Below, in pieces: positions 11,664 to 22,313 of a stretch of DNA of 64,000 nt. The position numbers and the translations under genes were made by a program. Below the pieces are notes generated by a model. That model was given only the letters and a program-made list of their open reading frames with translations, was not told where the DNA came from and searched no databases. Within the stretch, counting starts at the first letter, position 1; each line of letters opens with the position of its first letter. Source of the DNA: Lineus longissimus (taxonomy: Eukaryota; Nemertea; Pilidiophora; Heteronemertea; Lineidae); contig NC_088311.1 in assembly GCF_910592395.1 (NCBI RefSeq), forward strand, positions 23,778,646-23,842,645, in the 5' to 3' direction.

Positions 11664-14600
11664 CTATGTGCTTGAGGACATCTCAAGCCTCGAATGAGGG
11701 AGATTTGCTGTTTCCTCTGCATTCCCCTTCATGGATATTCTCGCCCGGCTGATGGCCCAGAACACGACCGCTCCGAATATGGCTCCAAGAATCACCATGC
11801 CGATGCCCAGAGATGCCATTTGAGCTGCAATAAAAGCGTGTAAAGTGTTTTCACATCGTTCTGCATGGCAAAAGGTACTTAGTTGAACTCAGGAATGTGA
11901 CCAGATCACATTTACCGAAAGATAATGGTGTTGCACAACGCAAGACTATCCTAGGCTGGGGTATTTCTTTAACACCCTAACTAAGTATCTTAGTTTTCTA
12001 CTTTACCCGAAAAGCCCTACCTGAATTGAATTGTCCACTTGAGCTTTTCTCATTTGTCTGTCTATCATAAGTTGCTGTAGAAGTGGAATCATTGGTTGAC
12101 AACCTCTCTGTAAAGGAAGAAAAGATGAAAGAACACAACACATAAGGCCAACGCCTTTCGCTCCTGGTTTGAAATTTGAATTGTAGATTTTTGAGGGTCG
12201 TGCTGCTGTACTCTCATCGTGGCCAAGGCCACACCTGAGAAGGGGATCCTGCGTGTCGGACTAGTCTTGGACAGTCCATTCACCACTCGGCACTCACATT
12301 ATTGACTCGCACTATGACCAGTCAAAGAAGAATACTAGAATACATGCTTGAACTCAAGAGAGTTAATGTTGCATGATAGATTTTGCAAGGCTGCAGTTTA
12401 CTTACTTGTATAATGTTGACAGTCTCCGGTTAAAGTAGCCTTCCCCTGGTACGTGTATCCTGGCACAGGAAGGAAGCATTTTGGAGGTTGTTCATTTGGA
12501 CAGTACTCCAGGTCCGTGCATCTATCATCCCCAAATGCCTCGACGCAGCGCTCTATACATCCTTCAACGCTGATGTCACCAAAAAGCATGCCGTCGGTAA
12601 GTGACGTAATACGATTTTTTCCTACTTGGATAAAGTCATCGAAATATTTCTCTGAAATGAGATGATCAAAATAGACCAACTGTATATTTCAGGCAAGAGA
12701 ACTACCTGCCGGACTCCATGTGGATAGACTGTTGTCAAGAATAGGTTACCTAATGCAATTCCTACTCGTAGATCACAGGAATTGCGAAGCCCCCTTAATT
12801 TGACAAATGTTAAATCTATGCAATACAAAAGAGCAGTTACGAACAGTATGTCTCTAATGTTGCTCAGAATTTACTTACTCGAAAAGAATTGACAATCATG
12901 ACTTTGCCCGTAGCCTGGGTCAGTCGTTCCCGGTTTTCTGCTATCACTGATAAAACAAGTGGGTGCCTCTAGGTCGTTGGTCAGGCAGTAGTAGAACGAT
13001 CTGCAGTCGATCTTGTCCGACTTTGAACATTCCAAGGCACAGTCCTTCACGCTGGTCTTGCATGAGGAGTAGGTCTTGTCTATGGTCAGGCCGGTGAAAC
13101 CAGCGTACCTGTTGAAGTCTTCTACGTAGTGTCCTGAGAAGAGATAAATTGGGATGGGATCTAACATTTTTGACGAATCGCGCACACGGAGATCGTGAAG
13201 AAGAGGCTGATGATGGCGAGGGCTAAGATGACGAGGGCGATGATAATGTTGATGATAATGATAATGATGTTGATAAAAATGGCAATGATGATGCTGATGG
13301 TGATGATGATCAGTAACAAATGAAGCAGTGTGAATACATGAGATGTTGAGTTTGATCGTTTTTCAGGGCTAGTCGCCATATTTGTTGACAGAGGGTGAAC
13401 GTGGGTAGAGCTGTATGTGTACATTTCCATGTACATCTGTGTACATCATTTCCATGTACATCTCTGTACATGTATTCCATGTACATCTATTTCTACCACA
13501 GTCAATATGGCGCCCAGTTGTAATGGAAGTGAAAACGACGAATGGAGTTAATTTTTTTTGAATGTAACTAAGTCATGAACTCTGCGATGCTAGTACTCAC
13601 TTGCGTAAATATCACAGCCGGTAGCATCAGTAACAACAGTTTTGTCAACATCAGGATGGGCAGACGATACGAGGCATTTGTCCACTACGTCTGCCGCAAA
13701 GTGGCAATAACTGAATGAGGCACATTGGAAAGTCTTCTCGAGGATGCACAGCTCGGCACACTCGTCCAACGAGGTCTTGATTGCAAACGCCTTGGCATCG
13801 CTTGGGAGCAATTTCGTGTTCTTATCCGACCGTTCGAAACGCGACATCGCGTCATCTGGATAATAATAAAGCATTAAAATGATTTATATGGGTTGTTGTC
13901 ATAATATGTGACCCGCTCTACCAAAACTAGGCGCTTGTCGCATCTGAACTTGACAGGTTGATACGGACTTGTTGTTCATTTCCCTATTGTAGACCTTTTG
14001 TGAAATGTGACCAAATCAGTTTGTAATAGATTTCACAAAAGGTCTACAATAGGGAAATGAACAACAAGTCCGTATCAACCTGTCAAGTTCAGATGCGACA
14101 AGCGCCTAGTTTTGGTAGAGCGAGTCACATATCTATGGTTATACAGAACGTTTTTAGCTGATTTAAGGATGACACTTCAGGTATTATTATAATATACCAG
14201 TTGAAGCTAACGTATCAAGTATACTATTCCGAGTAAAGCTGGATCAGTACACTCGGAGAGTTTTTGACTCATCATTAGGATCGTCAACTGAATATTGCCA
14301 TTATCAACCGTCATGCTAGTGCACAACCGAAACGAAGCCATTCACCGCATGCATGTGCTATATTCAATGCGACTGACAGCAAAACTCCGAAGCGAAATTA
14401 GTCATACATGTACGCTTCATTCATATTCGTTGTTGACGAACAGATTTCTGATATAATACATCACGTGTCAGGCATCGTTCACTGCTAAGGCATTTATGAT
14501 AAGGTGTCGGGGAGAGATGTTTGATAAGTTTTTGCGCTTTTACCTGATTCGAATCCATCTTTGTCTGTGACGGTGTTGTCCTTTATTGACTTCGCGATAA

Positions 14601-17600
14601 ATGTACTGTACTGAAAAAAAGGTTCGTCAGTAAAAAAAACCCCGTTTCACTGGCATCAAAATGTCTTTAATATCAGCCAATGGATGATACTTATAAAGAT
14701 GAATACTAGTACATGCTTTTACTGAAGACCTGAATGTAAGTTACATTCCACAAGTCCTTCTGTACAAAACTGAAGTAAAAGCGTTGCTATTTGTCCTTAT
14801 TCAATACCATATCACCCGCTGTGTATAACTAAAGAAATGTTGGTGCTCAATAATAACATACAGTATCGCTGTACTAGTATATCGTGTCAGATGTCAGACT
14901 AAAATGATGCAATGCATATTCTAAGCAATTCAAAGATCTAGATAAAGTAGTCTAAGCTTGAATTCTCAGTTTCTAAAATAAATGAAAGACCCAGTACCAC
15001 ATAACATTTTGAACTAAGAAAAAATAACACTAGTCAAAGATTCATTACTTTACTTACACCTTGTCCATCACTATGCATGAGTAGAACCTTCATTGATCCT
15101 TCGTAAACACTGCTCCGAAGTTCCTGCCATGCCCCAATGAGAGTCTGCTCTTGAACAGGGCTACCGTTTACAATGCCTAAAGAGTAAAACCATCAAATGA
15201 TACCTTTATGTTCATTTCTTTAAAATTTTGAAATAGGCAGTTTTAGAAGATATCGAAGAATAAATATTAACATAAATGTAGCTATAGTGTGGAGGGCGAA
15301 ACATTAGGGCCGTGACGTCACGTGAAGAACCTCTTTTCAGTCTACCAGTCTCTTAGTCGTGACGTCACGTGAAGAACCTCTTTTCAGTCTACCAGTCTCT
15401 TAGTCGTGACGTCACGTGAAGAACCTCTTTTCAGTCTACCAGTCTCTTAGTCGTGACGTCACGTGAAGAACCTCTTTTCAGTCTACCAGTCTCTTAGTCG
15501 TGACGTCACGTGAAGAACCTCTTTTCAGTCTACCAGTCTCTTAGCACTTACGTGAATAATGTTTACACTGTGTACTATCCATCAAATCTCTCGTTCCTCC
15601 ATGTTTTTGAAACAGCAAGCACGTATCATCACAAAAGTCGAAACCATTACAGACGATATCTGATGCTTCGAGGCAATACTCCATGCAGTCGTCAACATTG
15701 TAAACTTGAGGATGCACGGAGTCCACTTTGTTTACGTTCTGCTTTGCCACGCCTTTGCTGAACTGCGCTGGAAAAACGTTGGAAGATGGTGTATTTATAT
15801 GACTTTGATTCGGAATTTTACAGTTTTTGATGGCAATAATACCAGCAAAAGCATCGCAACAATATGTTATTTTCTTCTATCGTCACCCTCATAAAATAAT
15901 TGCCTGAGTCCTTTTTTCCCAAATTGATATTTTCGCCTAAATCAGCTCTTTATCATAAGAGTCACCTGTGGTAAAAGTGCTTAACTCAATGTCTCATCTC
16001 CTAGGGAGGCAGGCAATCATCTGTAAAAACGATGTTCAACTGGAAAATCAGAGCAGGGTTTTATGCTACAACAGTTTATAGTTCAGACGAGCAGTTCATT
16101 ACCATAGCCCTATACCATGATTGTCAGCATGGTCGGTGTTCTACCTAGCTTATGTACCCGGTTGTTCACTGTTGGTGTTAGGTTTGACTTAGTGTTAGTC
16201 TTGATATAGGAGATAACGCCAAGTTACAAGTTTGACTCAAAGCTAGTGTAAAACCCTGTTGTGAACAACCGGGTCCAGGGCTCTGGCAATTTCTTGGCCT
16301 CTTATTAAAACAAAAACACGACCAACCTTCTCTCGGTGCCTTGCCTAAGAGAGTAAAACTGGCATAGATGGAATTAGTATCCAAAAAGTAGTCGACATCC
16401 ATGTTTTGTATCCTGAGTGGGCTAACCACAGATGACATCGCCACAGCCTGGCGGACTAAATCCATGAACGCTGGAAGGTTGTCTTCTACAGTGCCAATGT
16501 ACGGCCCTGAAACACACAAAAACCTATAGATTAGAATTTCTAACTTTCGGATTAGAATTTGACCCATTTTCATGAGAAACGACGAATTTTAGGCATTCTT
16601 GATTTCGATTCTTAATGGACTTAGACATTTCATACTGATGTACTTCAGAAATGAATCAGGACTCGCCGCTGAGGCCAAAACGAACCCAAGATGCATTTTA
16701 CATATAAACCAGTGCTGCACTACAATCGAGTTGTTTGTGTAAACCATAACGTTCAAGCTACCTACCGGGAAATTCCACAGAAACGTGTTTCTTTTCGTTT
16801 ACGGAGTAGCAGCTTGCGACCTCGAACACGCCGATCATGACGTCATTTGTGCTGAAGTCGTAGAAATGATACTCTGCCGCGAAGCCATTCTGAAAAAAGC
16901 AAAACTTTAAAAACTCATTTCTCAAAAGTTTGTTTGTGGTTTTTGCCAAAGGATAAGTGATCGAGTTTCACTTTGTTCGCACGCGGCCAGTGTGGCTTAT
17001 AAAATCAGAAAGCAACACCAACAACATAGCAACATAACCAATGGCTTCCACAACCGTTTCCTAACCCAGCACACAGCACAGACGCACGCGCGCACACACA
17101 AGCTATACGACTCCTACCTCATTTGTTATTTTCAACAAGACGGGGACTTCTTTACTTGGCTTCGCTCCCACGTTATTATTCATAAACCAGTTGCTCTGAA
17201 AAAAAGATAATTTGAAGGCGAGCATGATTTATCATCGTTTGATACTTTGCTCATTTGCTCATTTGATACGATGACTTAAGGATACCCTTATTTTTGAATG
17301 GAGGGGAGGGGGTTGAGTTGACGTTTTTAAACATTTGAAAGATTTCTTTAGCAAGGCTTCTGTTTTCTCCAAAGGGGATGTCACTTGCACACATTCCCCT
17401 GGTTACGGTGCCTACAAATGGATGTGAATGGAGGAACTTTCCCTGATTCTTAATTCTTGTTACTGCCTTGAATACATAGTAGCTGAGTTTGTTTTAGGCA
17501 ATTTTTAGTCAGTAGCCCAATTCTAAGGCTTCAACTTACAGATGAAAAATAGTATTCAAATCTGCTCGAGCCGTTTCCTGCGGGTTTATATTCAAATTCA

Positions 17601-20600
17601 GCGATGAACACGTGACATATTATCCCACGTAGAACACTCTGTAAATGAAAGAGGACATATTATTGATATACTTTAAACTCGCGTATGGTGCCTCGCAATG
17701 AATCAAATCACAATCACGACGACTCCCTGTACTCACAAGTAGGCTTAGTTTGATGACGAATCACTGAAAGCGATTATCTGTTTCGTGGTATTCTCCAAGT
17801 TACTGAGGTCTCACTAGTCAGTAGGTACGAGGTCCTCTCCTGCTCCTAATACTATTTACTTTACGTCATGATCTTAGTTTCCATGTACAGATGATACTGA
17901 TTTTCGAGGCCTTCTTCTGTGAGTTTGGGACCAAGTCACTACTCTCTAGGCTCACCTTCCCAATGTAATTGTAGTCCAGTGTCAAATAGAAAAGCTGCAT
18001 GGGGTCCTTCATTGTTATGACGAGGGCGTTATCTGCATCGACTTGGCTGGGGTCGAAAGTGTTGTCCGCGGATGAACTGCTGATACTGCTGATGGTACAC
18101 TTATCTTGGACTTTATCGATGGAGTAACTCACACCTGTGCGGGAGAACTATAAGCATTGAGGCAAATAGCGTATCTCAAAGTGTACCTTCTTTGTACATG
18201 TACTTTCATCGCACACTAACAATCATTTTCAAAAGGAAATTGTAGCTAACCGTCGACTTGGACACCGTCACTCCCAGTATTAAACAAGATAAGCCATTTG
18301 AACGGCATGCAGCAGGAGAAGGAAACCTGAGACCAAGGTTGAATTCTGGGCATTCAGATCCGTGCGGATGTTAATCTTTCTGTCGTATGTACATGTATAT
18401 ACGAGCAACATTTGAAAGAAATCCGGCCTGGCCAACAGGGTCTACTATCTTAAAGCCAATCCCGCCACTCGCACCTAAGTCTCAATTCCCATTGTTCTAC
18501 TTCCTTATCGAGAAGGGTTATCAGGGCCAATCTATGATAACATCGACCTCCACGAAACAGCTCGCATGGGTTGTCAATAGGCCTAAACCGAGTTGGGCAA
18601 AAACCGTAATGAGAGTGCTGTCTCACTTTTTAACAGATATTGTGCACGATATCATCCATCAGTTTTCAGCCGGATCGACACAGCAGCTGTTGTGGTTGTA
18701 CTTTATATTTGTTCACAAGGTTTCCTGTCACATACCCGTGTTAAAGTCATGGATCTCGGTAATGGGATTGTTGTTCTCCGTCACTCCTTTCTCATACGTC
18801 CGATAATCAAGCCTGATCAACTGCTTGCTGTAGTCGTACCAGGCCTGAGAAGAGAAAAATACACTCTTAAAAATAAGAACAAAGTTTTGAGCATTTTAAA
18901 AGCCATTTAAGACTTTTCAACCAACATTCACCAGGGATATGAAAGCATCTTTGTTTTCCTTTATTTGTTTACTGGAAGGGCTCTTGGGTTCCTTCTTTGT
19001 CTTGGCTAACGCTAAAAACCCCATATTCAAAAAATTACGTTATGTGTTAAGCCATAAACGTGAAAAGGCTAGTGGTATGACCTAATTCATGTTTTCATCC
19101 CAGTTATAGAAACACACCGAGTAGCGCGGTAGTAAGAGGACATGCCTCTCGATCAAGAGGTGGTTTCGAATCCCCCTCGCAGCTAAGCATTAAAGCATTT
19201 AATTCAAATAAAGTTAAAAATACGATGCGTTTTTTGGCAATCCGATATCCGTCATCCTGGCCCGTGTCGCCCTCAGAGACCACTAAAATACTAACGTCTT
19301 TGTACTCGACAACTTTGATTGGAAAATCCAACGAGATGAGAGTGATCTCCATTCGATAGGAGAATTGTTCCGGGAGGTGAGGGATCTTCTTCGTGTTTAT
19401 TTCTCCTTTACAGTATACATTGTCGGGGATCTACAAAAACGTCAGAAGAGTGTAAATACATCTACTCTAGGTTCACCGATCAGTTTATGAATATTCAAGT
19501 GAAGCCTCAATATTGATAGCATATCGTTCGATGTCATTCAACATAATGTTAGTAAATGCATATTGCTAATGCTGGCTCATATAAAGAAAACATGAAAACA
19601 AGCACAGAAAAGCAATTTGCCTTAACTGAGGTTAGAGCCACAGATCTGTGGTTCGAATCCCAGTCAGGGTCTTCAAAATGTCTAATGGGGATATAAATAT
19701 TGTGCCCAACTTACTTGGAAGACCTTCTGACTCAAAACCAATGGCCTGAACGACATGAAATCGTAATAGGTCTCAAAAGACTTCGTCGCGTTACCCACGT
19801 CCCGTAGCCCCTTTGCGACAATTCGCAACAAGACGGGGCCTTTCGTCACCGGATGGGTCCAGTTGGCTGAAAAATCCCGTTACAGTTAAGTCCAAATATT
19901 TTTTAACTTGTTTTTTTTCTACTCAAAATGAAGAAACATCATCAGCCCCCCAAAAATTTGGCTTTGTCAATTTCCCTCAAGGATGAAAAATTTTCTAAGT
20001 CCAAATGTTTGTTTCACTTGATCGAGTGGTGGTGTGGTCGTGTTACTGGGGTTCCACTGTATCTTCAATTCATATTTTGTTCCACTGATTTCACTCACGG
20101 AAAGAATGTGATGAAAGTGCATCGTGCCCAATCGACTGGCAGTACTGGAGTCGGGAATAAACTCTCGGTAACAATGGACTCGCCCGATCCTTTGTGACTG
20201 GCAAAATTGAGGGGTGTCGTCTAAGGAGCGTAATACATCGCTCCAAAGGTCGTTACGTCAAAGATTCGGGCGCGTCTATTGTTATCGGAAATTTATTCCC
20301 CACTCTAGTCCGGTCAATCGATTAGGGAACGTGTTATCTCACCTGAGAAGTAGTAATCAACCGTAAAGTTGGAGTTGTGTTCTGGAGAGTAGACGCAGCT
20401 TCTCCATTGTTCGGCGTGGATACCTCGGATATAAACTGGTGAGGTGTGGTTGATGTAAGCCTGTTTAGATATGATATCACACATATGATAATACTGTTGA
20501 GAGCCTGGCCTAGCTCAAAATTAGATTGTCAGGTACTGAAGTTACTAGATATTAGTCAGCGTGACATCGAAACACTGCCTATACTCACGCACATGATCTT

Positions 20601-22313
20601 CTATGGAAGGAAAAACGGGACACTTAGAGAGAACATGGACTCCTGATGCCATTACTTCAGCGGCAGTGATTATTACAGGTGAGAAATGTACACGAATGGC
20701 GTTTGACTTAAGTTATTTCGTTTTTATTCAAATAGTTTGCTATAAATTCTTACCCTACTGAAGCCGCGCCCGAATTTAAGACCCCCAGCTACCGAAGTCA
20801 GGTACCCAATACCATCCATGGGTATGTCTGTATATATGAATTTCATGTCATTATCCGTAATGTTGAAAGTGTCACAGTCCCAACCACCTGAAAAGAGATT
20901 AGATATCAATTGAGGTCTTAAAGTCAATATTTTAATAAGTTATGAAAATTATATGACTTACGAAGTGTTGTTGAATTTACAATCCTTCTTTGATACGCAC
21001 AGTAGTTTGCTTGGAGCTGAGCCTAGGCCTTTTGGTTATTCAATATGTTACATCTTCTTTTTGACCTCATGTGGCCTGGTATGTCTGCCCAAGACCCCAA
21101 TTCAATTCTTATAACAATAACGCCTTATATTATCCAACTTCTAGTGAAACCGATATTGCAATTATATACTTTTTTGTATATTACACTGGCCAATTTGTTT
21201 TGTTCAGGCACTCTTGCCGTCTCTCTCTCTTCGTGTCTATTATAGGTGTACCGGGTCACTGGTTGCAAGTTTAATTTCTTCCCGATTTCTTCCCATTTTT
21301 GCTCCGTGATTTCTAGTCTGAATTTCTGACAAAGGATATTTTTAGGATGTGTCATGTTCATGCAAAATAAATGTTAACCATGCCGTGTATTATCTTTAAC
21401 CGAGTGAATATATATGTTGTTGAAAAAAGCTGATGTCAAGAAAATTATGTCATCCTCGTCGGTTTTTTGACAGTCGCGTGCACATAATGGGCAGCAACTG
21501 GTTTGTCCTCCAAGGAAAGTAACCTCACCTTTGATGACATAGATCTGCTTCTCCTTGTAGTTGAAGATCGCCTGGACCCCCACTCCCCAACCTGTCTTAG
21601 TCGGAGCGAAGTAGCTTATCATTTCTTGCTGCATATTCCCATTGAAATAAGCTTCAACCTCTATCGTTTTGTCCTCTTCTTTGAGGTTGATTTCCATGTT
21701 GGTTTGGAAACTCTGATAGTCGGAGATCGGTGGGAAGGGGTGCGCTGAAAACGCAATAATAGGCAAGTATCTTAGGCGGGGTACGGCTATGCCTCCGAAA
21801 GCTTAAGAGGCTATCAATTAAATGGAGGGCAAAGGCACGAGCTACAGCTGGTTCATTTGTTTAGTTGAGTTGAGCTGGGTCTGGGTAGACATTGTGATAA
21901 GTCTTTCTCGTGCGAGTGTGACAGAGCCATGTACTTCGATAATGTAGATACGTACATACGTGTAAATGTACACCTACTGTCGACTTCGTTAACCCAATCC
22001 GATCCACCCAGCTCCCTTTGAATTGTTCCATGCCTGTTAAGACCGATTCACATCGTTTTCTTCATCCATTATATTCATCGTCTGCCTTTATAAAGGCGCT
22101 CACATTAAGCACTACGTCTTACGAAGTATGGGCCCATTGCGAAAACAACCAATGACGTCAATATGCAAATAAGTATGCCAGCTAAATTGCATTGTGGGTC
22201 GAGGGGTCATGAGTGCCTAATTTGAAAAAAAAGACAACTCACAGCCATCGTCTGTAAGAGTCGAGCAGTATTCTCCCGCGACAAGATATGAGACCATATA
22301 AATTGGAATGAGT
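11664..22313 (-). CDS. LolA-like / PAN (Apple) single-pass membrane receptor, about 20 exons, 5' exon missing
   Basis: Exons in order: 22243-22313, 21529-21744, 20754-20887, 20343-20460, 19715-19866, 19430 to about 19314 (3' edge unsure, 19224-19314), 18736-18844, 17956-18134, 17540-17638, 17118-17195, 16766-16889, 16327-16506, 15552-15767, 15058-15176, 14544-14610, 13601-13855, 12879-13133, 12406-12651, 12021-12107, 11664-11824. Phases agree throughout, giving about 1000 aa. The first exon ends a hydrophobic leader (LIPIYMVSYLVAGEYC). Two LolA-like units follow: each has a FxxxMEI start, a Cys-containing middle and a (D/E)YYFS...NW...PVLL(R/K)I block. Then come four Cys-rich PAN/Apple modules (exons 15552, 13601, 12879 and 12406), a Ser/Thr stalk (STNDSTSTATYDRQTNEKS), a helix (SLGIGMVILGAIFGAVVFWA) and a 20-residue tail ending LEMSSST. 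This suggests a cell-surface protein binding lipids, carbohydrates or proteins. The ligand is unknown and the initiator exon was not found. Confidence 0.85.
11836..11945 (+). repeat. Dispersed repeat family R1, copy 3 (partial)
   Basis: A partial copy (AAGTGTTTTCACATCG, AACTCAGGAATGTGACC, ATCACATTTACCGAAAGATA) in the last intron of the LolA/PAN gene. Only the 5' part of the family is present. Confidence 0.65.
13198..13320. repeat. GAT/ATG-rich simple repeat
   Basis: Imperfect GATGAT/AATGATG microsatellite in the intron upstream of the PAN exon 12879-13133. Its antisense frame gives an Ile-rich ORF that is an artefact. A CCATGTACATCT-type tandem lies just to the right, about 13430-13490. Confidence 0.8.
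13904..14132. repeat. Near-perfect 229-bp fold-back (palindromic) element
   Basis: The left arm (ATATGTGACCCGCTC... to ...CTTTTGTGAAAT) and the right arm (ATTTCACAAAAG... to ...GAGCGAGTCACATAT) are inverted repeats of about 100 bp, with one mismatch seen near the tips, around a loop of about 25 nt (TGACCAAATCAGTTTGTAAT). It lies in an intron between a PAN exon and exon 14544-14610. No transposase. It looks like a recently inserted palindromic MITE; transcribed, it would form a long perfect hairpin. Confidence 0.92.
15309..15545. repeat. 47-bp tandem repeat with CRE/E-box core, five copies, next to a splice donor
   Basis: Five nearly identical 47-bp units. CGTGACGTCACG recurs at 15311, 15358, 15405, 15452 and 15499, followed by TGAAGAACCTCTTTTCAGTC and TACCAGTCTCTTAG. 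Each unit contains a full CRE palindrome TGACGTCA overlapping a CACGTG E-box. The array stops directly beside the 5' splice site (complement of 15546-15551) of the PAN exon 15552-15767, so it is the start of that intron. Whether the sites bind CREB/ATF or bHLH factors is inference. Confidence 0.93.
19113..19190 (+). other. tRNA-like sequence (pseudo-tRNA or SINE head)
   Basis: An A-box-like TAGCGCGGTAGTA, an anticodon-arm-like CCTCTCGATCAAGAGG and a B-box-like GGTTTCGAATCCCC occur in the right order and spacing. The anticodon loop is not seven bases and the acceptor stem does not close, so I do not call a functional tRNA. It lies in an intron of the LolA/PAN gene, right beside the exon with the uncertain edge. 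Confidence 0.45.
19625..19675 (+). other. tRNA-like fragment with B box
   Basis: A CCACAGATCTGTGG hairpin followed by GGTTCGAATCCCAG, a good Pol III B box. The A-box half is poor. Probably a truncated SINE or tRNA relic in an intron of the LolA/PAN gene. Confidence 0.35.
20025..20072 (+). repeat. Fragment of the TIR element seen at 62276-62570
   Basis: GTGGTCGTGTTACTGGGG followed by TTCCACTGTAT matches the right terminus of the element in transporter B. Only one end is present. Confidence 0.5.
21065..21485 (+). repeat. Dispersed repeat family R2, copy 1
   Basis: Shares ordered blocks with 39685-40028: GGCCTGGTAT.TCTGCCCAAG, TTATCCAACTTCTAGTGAAA, TTCAGGCACTCTTGC, GTGTACCGGGTCAC-like, TAGTCTGAATTTCTG, AAAGCTG.TGTC.AGAAAA and TCATCCTCGTC. 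Lies in an intron of the LolA/PAN gene. Unknown non-coding element. Confidence 0.7.

Noticed and set aside
13161-13436. Ile-rich minus-strand ORF that looks like membrane segments
   Set aside because: It is the translation of a GAT/ATG microsatellite in an intron.
19113-19190. Functional tRNA gene
   Set aside because: A and B boxes are present, but the anticodon loop length is wrong and the acceptor stem does not pair, so it is only tRNA-like.
21125-21361. Minus ORF with EITEQKWEEIGKKLNLQPVT as an extra LolA exon
   Set aside because: It lies within dispersed repeat R2; exons 21529-21744 and 20754-20887 join directly in phase without it.
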